DNA of 9,628 nt from an uncultured Clostridia bacterium (GTDB lineage: Bacteria; Bacillota; Clostridia; Christensenellales; CAG-314), in assembly GCA_937915515.1 (NCBI GenBank), contig CALGIK010000022.1, forward strand, positions 1 to 9,628, in the 5' to 3' direction. Of the stretch, positions 5,597 through 9,628 are shown piece after piece (the stretch's first letter is position 1; each line of letters opens with the position of its first letter). The position numbers were made by a program, and so were the translations under genes. The notes beneath the pieces are model-generated. The model did not search any database, was not told where the DNA came from, and saw only the letters and a list, made by a program, of their open reading frames with translations.

Positions 5597-6190
5597 ATGA
5601 ACAAAAATAAAGTGGTTTTATTGTTTTTAGCAGTATGTATGTTGGTATCAAATTTATTAGTGTTTAGCGGATGTAATCTTGACCCTAAATATGAAAACGG
5701 TTATTTTATATATAAAGTATATAAAATAAACAGAGAGGATTTGCCGATGGAGTGCGCGATAATTTACGGTTTATCTGAAACTGGCATGCAACAAAGGCAT
5801 TTAGTAGTACCGGAAATAATATATGGGTATCCCGTGAAAAAGCTAGGTATTTGGTATATGAATTTGGGTTATTATGGTACATGGAAGAGTGATGTCCTTG
5901 AAGCAATTTATATAACAAAAGACTATATTATAAGTCCAGGCAATTTTGGTAGTTGCAAAAATTTAAAGAAAATTATTTTTATGGGATATTATACTTTAGG
6001 TGAAATAGATGTATATATGCCTTCAAATAGCCAAGGAAAATTCTTTAGCAAAAATTTATATGAAACAAAATATGAGTATGATAATCATTATTATGTCTAC
6101 TCCAATGTTAAACCGGCATGTGTAAATTACTATATTAACTATGAAACGTCAGAACCCATTTATTGGGCGACGATTATGATAACGAATTAA
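5597..6190 (+). CDS. Surface lipoprotein with degenerate LRR; 5' part of a frameshifted gene
   Basis: In the frame as written this gives 197 residues. The signal peptide MNKNKVVLLFLAVCMLVSNL ends in F23-S-G-C26, so it is a lipoprotein. The mature part resembles the start of the LRR domain in the neighbouring proteins (AIIYGLSETG, then VVPEIIYGYPVKKLG, then GSCKNLKKIIF) but is short and rich in Tyr, with only weak LRR units. It then enters an InlB B-like repeat (VNYYINYETSEPIYW) and is cut off by a one-base frameshift, ending in 6 out-of-frame residues. ATG 5597 is favoured over GTG 5570 because AAGGAG (5585-5590) lies 6 bases upstream and the signal peptide then starts normally. Before the frameshift, the intended product was about 259 residues. 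It is either a pseudogene or a sequence error; the protein may still be made without its last domain. Confidence 0.75.
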   Translation: MNKNKVVLLFLAVCMLVSNLLVFSGCNLDPKYENGYFIYKVYKINREDLPMECAIIYGLSETGMQQRHLVVPEIIYGYPVKKLGIWYMNLGYYGTWKSDVLEAIYITKDYIISPGNFGSCKNLKKIIFMGYYTLGEIDVYMPSNSQGKFFSKNLYETKYEYDNHYYVYSNVKPACVNYYINYETSEPIYWATIMITN

Positions 6191-6375
6191 TATCTTTTAT
6201 TCCTCTTGATCCAGCTCGTGAGGGTTATACCTTTGGCGGTTGGTATAAAGAGCCGGAATGTTTAAACGCCTGGAATTTTGAAACGGAGATAGTATCGGCA
6301 AAACAATATGCTGAAAACGGCTATTGCTATTTTGAAGAAACCAAATTGTATGCCAAATGGAATTTAAAAGTATAA
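6145..6375 (+). pseudogene. Out-of-frame 3' part of the second surface lipoprotein (Flg_new repeat)
   Basis: This frame continues the preceding gene after a -1 shift. It reads DDYDNELISFIPLDPAREGY, then TFGGWYKEPECLNAWNFETE and LYAKWNLKV, the rest of a standard InlB B-like/Flg_new repeat whose first strand lies at the end of the upstream frame. Adding one base near TGGGCGACGAT (6163-6173) would rejoin them as ...YWADDYDNEL. The restored stop is TAA 6373-6375, and the next gene's AAGGAG begins inside it (6374), which supports this as the original gene end. No start with a ribosome binding site is visible, and I see no slippery heptamer in the overlap, so it is not a separate gene. Confidence 0.75.
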
Positions 6376-6385
6376 GGAGTATGTA

Positions 6386-9300
6386 ATGAAAAATTTAAGA
6401 AATTTTACGATATTTTTATTGGTAGGATTAATAACAATATGCGCAATAATTTCCGGTGTTAATTTAACAAATTATCCTTTAACATATGCGGAAGAGCCGG
6501 ATAGTTTTTTAGGATACAGCAGCGGATTGACGGAAACACAGTTGTATAATGAAACAAATACATATGAAAGTGCAAATTGTTATACAACAACTGATTCGGG
6601 TAGAAAAAACACAACACAATATCATATAACTTATGATATGGACAATCGCATCAGCAAGTCTGTTATGACCTTTCCGCAAATAACGGTGCTTACTCACGGT
6701 TGGACCGGTACTGCGGCTACTTGGAGTAAAAACGCAAGCGGCGCTTTTGCATATAATGCAAATTCTATTGTCAATAAAATAAGTCAAAAAGCCGGAGGCG
6801 CTGATATCTATTGGGCTGTGATGAAAGAAAATCATAGAGAATTTAATTTATATGATATTAGTAATCAAACAAGTGTATATTCAGATAATGTGAATGTTAC
6901 TAATATAACAGATATTTCAAATCACATAATAGTAATATTTGAAGCATTTGATAGCGATGGTTCTAACGATAACATATATTATCAGTTCAATTATATGTTG
7001 AGTAAAATCATTTACAATGTAAAGTACCTTAATGGTGGTATTTTGCCTAAGGTAAACCTTATTGGGCATAGCCGCGGGGGCATTACCAATATGCAATACG
7101 CTTTGGATCACCCTGACTTGGTAGAAAGTTTGGTCAGTTTAGGAACTCCGTATTTGGGTTCTACTTCAGCAACTCTGTTAAAATATATAATGCCTGATAT
7201 GTTAGATGATGGATTGAGCGATATAACAAATAATGATGTCTTTGAAAGCTATTTAAATAGGTGGAATAGTCAATACTCTTCTAAATACAACAATATTAAA
7301 TCTACCGCTATAGGTTGCTCTACTTCCTTAAGACTATTGCAAAACATACTAAAAACATACAATGGCAACCAATATAAAACAATTATAGACGAAGTAGTGA
7401 AACAACTAGATCTTGCAATATTTGCCGAAGGTTCATTTATTTTACACGGTATAGTGAAAAATGTATTAAAAGATCAGCTTATTAAAATGGCTAATATAGA
7501 TATTGATCAAGATTTTAATTATGCTGCAGAAAATATAGGAGATGAGCTATGTGTAGCTAAAGAGAAATTTTGGGAAGTAAAATGGCGAAGCGATGTTGCG
7601 GTTCCGTTAGATTCTCAACTTGGAGATAATGATTTTGGGTGTTATAGCGGTTTTATCAGAAAAGATAAATATTATGATAAAGATGCCATCTGTAATTTTT
7701 ATAATGGGGAAATGCCAATTATACATAATTTAGAGACACGCGATCCTGACCTTATCGAATACGCAATTGAAGACTTGAGGCTCGATAGCGTTCCGTTGTC
7801 CTTCTTCCGTACAGTAAGCCTTAACAGCAGCCAAGTTAAGATTGTGGGGATAATGGGCGGAGCGGCAACAGGCAGCAGTACATTTGAAATTCCTTCAACA
7901 ATAAATGGGAAAGGTGTTGCAGAAATCGGCGACAGAGTTTTTGCATATGGCAAATTGGGCAAAAGTATAACCACTATTGTTATCCCTTATACGGTTACAA
8001 AAATAGGGCAAAACGCTTTTGCGGAATGCGGCAATATAACCGAAATAGTGTTTGCTACGTCGATGGGTGAAAACCCTATAAATAGCAGGCTTCAAGAAAT
8101 TGGCGTGGGTGCCTTTCAGAATTGCAATGAATTAACCACAATCACAGGCGCAACACCTAACTTGGAAACGATACAAAGAGGTGCTTTTTCCGGCTGTAGA
8201 TTGCTGAATACAACGCACTTTAATAATACAAGTAATTTGAGGATTATAAAAGAATACGCTTTTGAGGATTGCGAATCTTTGACAAGTTTTTCCTCGCTAA
8301 GTTATGTTACGGAAATAGGATATTTTGCTTTTTCGGGAAGCGGAATAGCAACTGTCAGTCTTAACGCAAGTATAAACAATATAGGCATAGGCGCCTTTAT
8401 GGATTGTCAAAATTTAAGCACGATAAGTGTAGATGCGGCAAATTTAGCTTATAGCTCGTTAAACAATGTTTTATACAACAAAGATAAAACGCAGTTGTTA
8501 TGTTATCCGGTCAACCGTAGATCTGGAAGTATCAATTATACTAGTTTTAGTGTGCCTAGTACGGTAACGCAAATTTCCGAATATGCTTTTTATGGAAATC
8601 CTCATTTAATTTCAGTAACTTTAAATAATGTACAAGCTATAAGGATGGGGTCTTTTAACGAATGCAGCGCGCTTGCTAGTATCAGCGGAAGCAATGTTAA
8701 TTATGTTGAAGGAGGAGCTTTAGGCGACATTCCATGGTTACTGGACAACACTGCTGATTTTGTTAGCTTAGGGGTAGCATTAATAAAATACAATGGCAAT
8801 GCTACCACTGTTAACCTTTCAAGCTTTGATTCTGTCAGTTCTTATGCTTTTTTAGGAAACGATACGATCGAAACGGTGTATTTGGGCAATCATATGACGC
8901 ATGTCGGCAGTTTTGCTTTTGCTTTTTGTGATTCCTTGCAAACGATATATGTGGGAAATATAAATGGTATTACCTTTTTAGGAGAATATGGTTTTGGACT
9001 GTCAAATGAAGAATTGATTTGCTATGTTGCTATGCCGTTAATGGAAGAATATACAGAAAATGAATTTTGGCAAGAATATGCTGATAATTTGAGTACGCAT
9101 AGTACTACTGTTAATTTGTACCGAAATAACGGGCAGGCAAACGGCACAACGGTAATAGAATATGGAGCTAATTCTGCTTTGACTTCACCTACGAGGCTAG
9201 GCTATACATTTCTAGGCTGGTATACAGAAAATGGTGTCAACAATAACTGGGGAAATAAAATTACTTCAAGTACGGTCTGGACAAACTTCGACAATACGGA

Positions 9301-9628
9301 TAATTTGTATGCCAAATGGGAAATTATTAATTACGGTTTATATGTATATGATAGTATTACGCTAAAAAAGGAGTATTATAGTTTCACAATATTAGATCAA
9401 TATGGTTTTGAACCAATACCGATAAAAAACGGTTATGACTTCGGCGGTTGGTACTCTATGAGAATTGAATCGGGAAATATTTATATTCAGTATATTGTTA
9501 TCAATGTGAGTAATATTGTAGAATGGTATAATATTGTAAAAAATATAGATTTATATGCAGATTGGTTTCCAACACTTTATTCTATTACCTATATGCTTAA
9601 CGGCGGAACAAATAATTCTCAAAATCCC
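6386..9628 (+). CDS. Large secreted hydrolase-LRR-Flg_new protein, 3' end missing
   Basis: The frame is open for 1081 codons to the window edge, so the protein is longer. Residues 1-35 form a signal peptide (cleavage near LTYA/EEPD). Residues about 95-480 are an alpha/beta-hydrolase of lipase/PGAP1-like type: LTHGWTG with H104, nucleophile elbow G227-H-S229-R-G-G, SLGTPYLGS (about 252-260), candidate acid D403 in RSDVAVPLDSQ, and candidate His447 in IIHNLETRDPDLIEY. Residues about 500-900 are BspA-type LRRs. One Flg_new repeat spans about 909-978 (LGYTFLGWYTENG, LYAKW), a divergent second about 979-1063 (YDFGGWYSM, LYADW), and a third begins at YSITYMLNGG. It probably hydrolyses an ester or lipid outside the cell, with the LRRs guiding binding (inference). 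ATG 6386 has AAGGAG 6 bases upstream and follows the previous stop by 10 bases, so co-transcription is likely. No lipobox is seen. Confidence 0.93.
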   Translation, partial: MKNLRNFTIFLLVGLITICAIISGVNLTNYPLTYAEEPDSFLGYSSGLTETQLYNETNTYESANCYTTTDSGRKNTTQYHITYDMDNRISKSVMTFPQITVLTHGWTGTAATWSKNASGAFAYNANSIVNKISQKAGGADIYWAVMKENHREFNLYDISNQTSVYSDNVNVTNITDISNHIIVIFEAFDSDGSNDNIYYQFNYMLSKIIYNVKYLNGGILPKVNLIGHSRGGITNMQYALDHPDLVESLVSLGTPYLGSTSATLLKYIMPDMLDDGLSDITNNDVFESYLNRWNSQYSSKYNNIKSTAIGCSTSLRLLQNILKTYNGNQYKTIIDEVVKQLDLAIFAEGSFILHGIVKNVLKDQLIKMANIDIDQDFNYAAENIGDELCVAKEKFWEVKWRSDVAVPLDSQLGDNDFGCYSGFIRKDKYYDKDAICNFYNGEMPIIHNLETRDPDLIEYAIEDLRLDSVPLSFFRTVSLNSSQVKIVGIMGGAATGSSTFEIPSTINGKGVAEIGDRVFAYGKLGKSITTIVIPYTVTKIGQNAFAECGNITEIVFATSMGENPINSRLQEIGVGAFQNCNELTTITGATPNLETIQRGAFSGCRLLNTTHFNNTSNLRIIKEYAFEDCESLTSFSSLSYVTEIGYFAFSGSGIATVSLNASINNIGIGAFMDCQNLSTISVDAANLAYSSLNNVLYNKDKTQLLCYPVNRRSGSINYTSFSVPSTVTQISEYAFYGNPHLISVTLNNVQAIRMGSFNECSALASISGSNVNYVEGGALGDIPWLLDNTADFVSLGVALIKYNGNATTVNLSSFDSVSSYAFLGNDTIETVYLGNHMTHVGSFAFAFCDSLQTIYVGNINGITFLGEYGFGLSNEELICYVAMPLMEEYTENEFWQEYADNLSTHSTTVNLYRNNGQANGTTVIEYGANSALTSPTRLGYTFLGWYTENGVNNNWGNKITSSTVWTNFDNTDNLYAKWEIINYGLYVYDSITLKKEYYSFTILDQYGFEPIPIKNGYDFGGWYSMRIESGNIYIQYIVINVSNIVEWYNIVKNIDLYADWFPTLYSITYMLNGGTNNSQNP
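8776..8924 (+). repeat. Near-repeat copy B of the duplicated LRR coding block
   Basis: This is the partner of 4826-4974, inside the hydrolase-LRR gene. It aligns without gaps over 149 bases, with both ends identical. The identical edges flanking a diverged middle could mark gene conversion tracts or simply selection on the protein motifs AxALIKYNG and VGSFAFA encoded there. Confidence 0.85.

Noticed and set aside
7699..8095. Minus-strand open frames inside the hydrolase gene
   Set aside because: They lie antisense to the well-supported LRR coding region, have no ribosome sites and show no recognisable motifs.

Overview
The window looks like chromosome from a low-GC Gram-positive bacterium (Bacillota, most likely an uncultured host-associated Clostridia). 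Supporting this: AT-rich intergenic DNA, strong AAGGAG-type ribosome binding sites, Clostridia-like RecR and RqcP proteins, and surface proteins built from BspA-type leucine-rich repeats (LRR_5) and InlB B-like (Flg_new) repeats. No rRNA, tRNA, CRISPR array or insertion sequence is visible.

Layout. (1) 1-817, plus strand: the 3' end of ybaB and complete recR, the usual dnaX-ybaB-recR DNA-maintenance operon. (2) 892-1323, minus: a small lipoprotein of unknown family. (3) 1324-2199: an AT-rich stretch with no intact sizeable gene. It holds a good minus-strand intrinsic terminator (1546-1583) with an upstream segment able to form a competing antiterminator, plus minus-strand open frames that together look like a decayed small membrane protein (1673-2045). 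(4) 2200-3547, minus: rqcP overlapping ispDF, so ribosome rescue and isoprenoid synthesis share a transcript. (5) 3741-9628, plus: three tandem genes for exported LRR_5/Flg_new proteins.

The tandem array is the notable part. The first protein is a complete 546-residue lipoprotein. The second is a shorter lipoprotein whose Flg_new domain has been put out of frame by one base. The third is very long and runs off the right edge (at least 1081 codons). It joins an N-terminal secreted alpha/beta-hydrolase (lipase/esterase-like, with HGW, GHSRGG and later Asp/His candidates) to an LRR and Flg_new block that is clearly a paralogue of nearly all of protein 1. The array probably arose by local duplication, with a hydrolase joined to one copy. 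I infer that these proteins work at the cell surface in adhesion or in attack on ester or lipid substrates. The sequence shows the domains but not the ligand.

The most interesting second looks are the hydrolase-LRR fusion and its paralogues, the attenuator-like RNA near 1546-1614, the broken membrane ORFs in the gap, and the single-base frameshift in the second surface gene.
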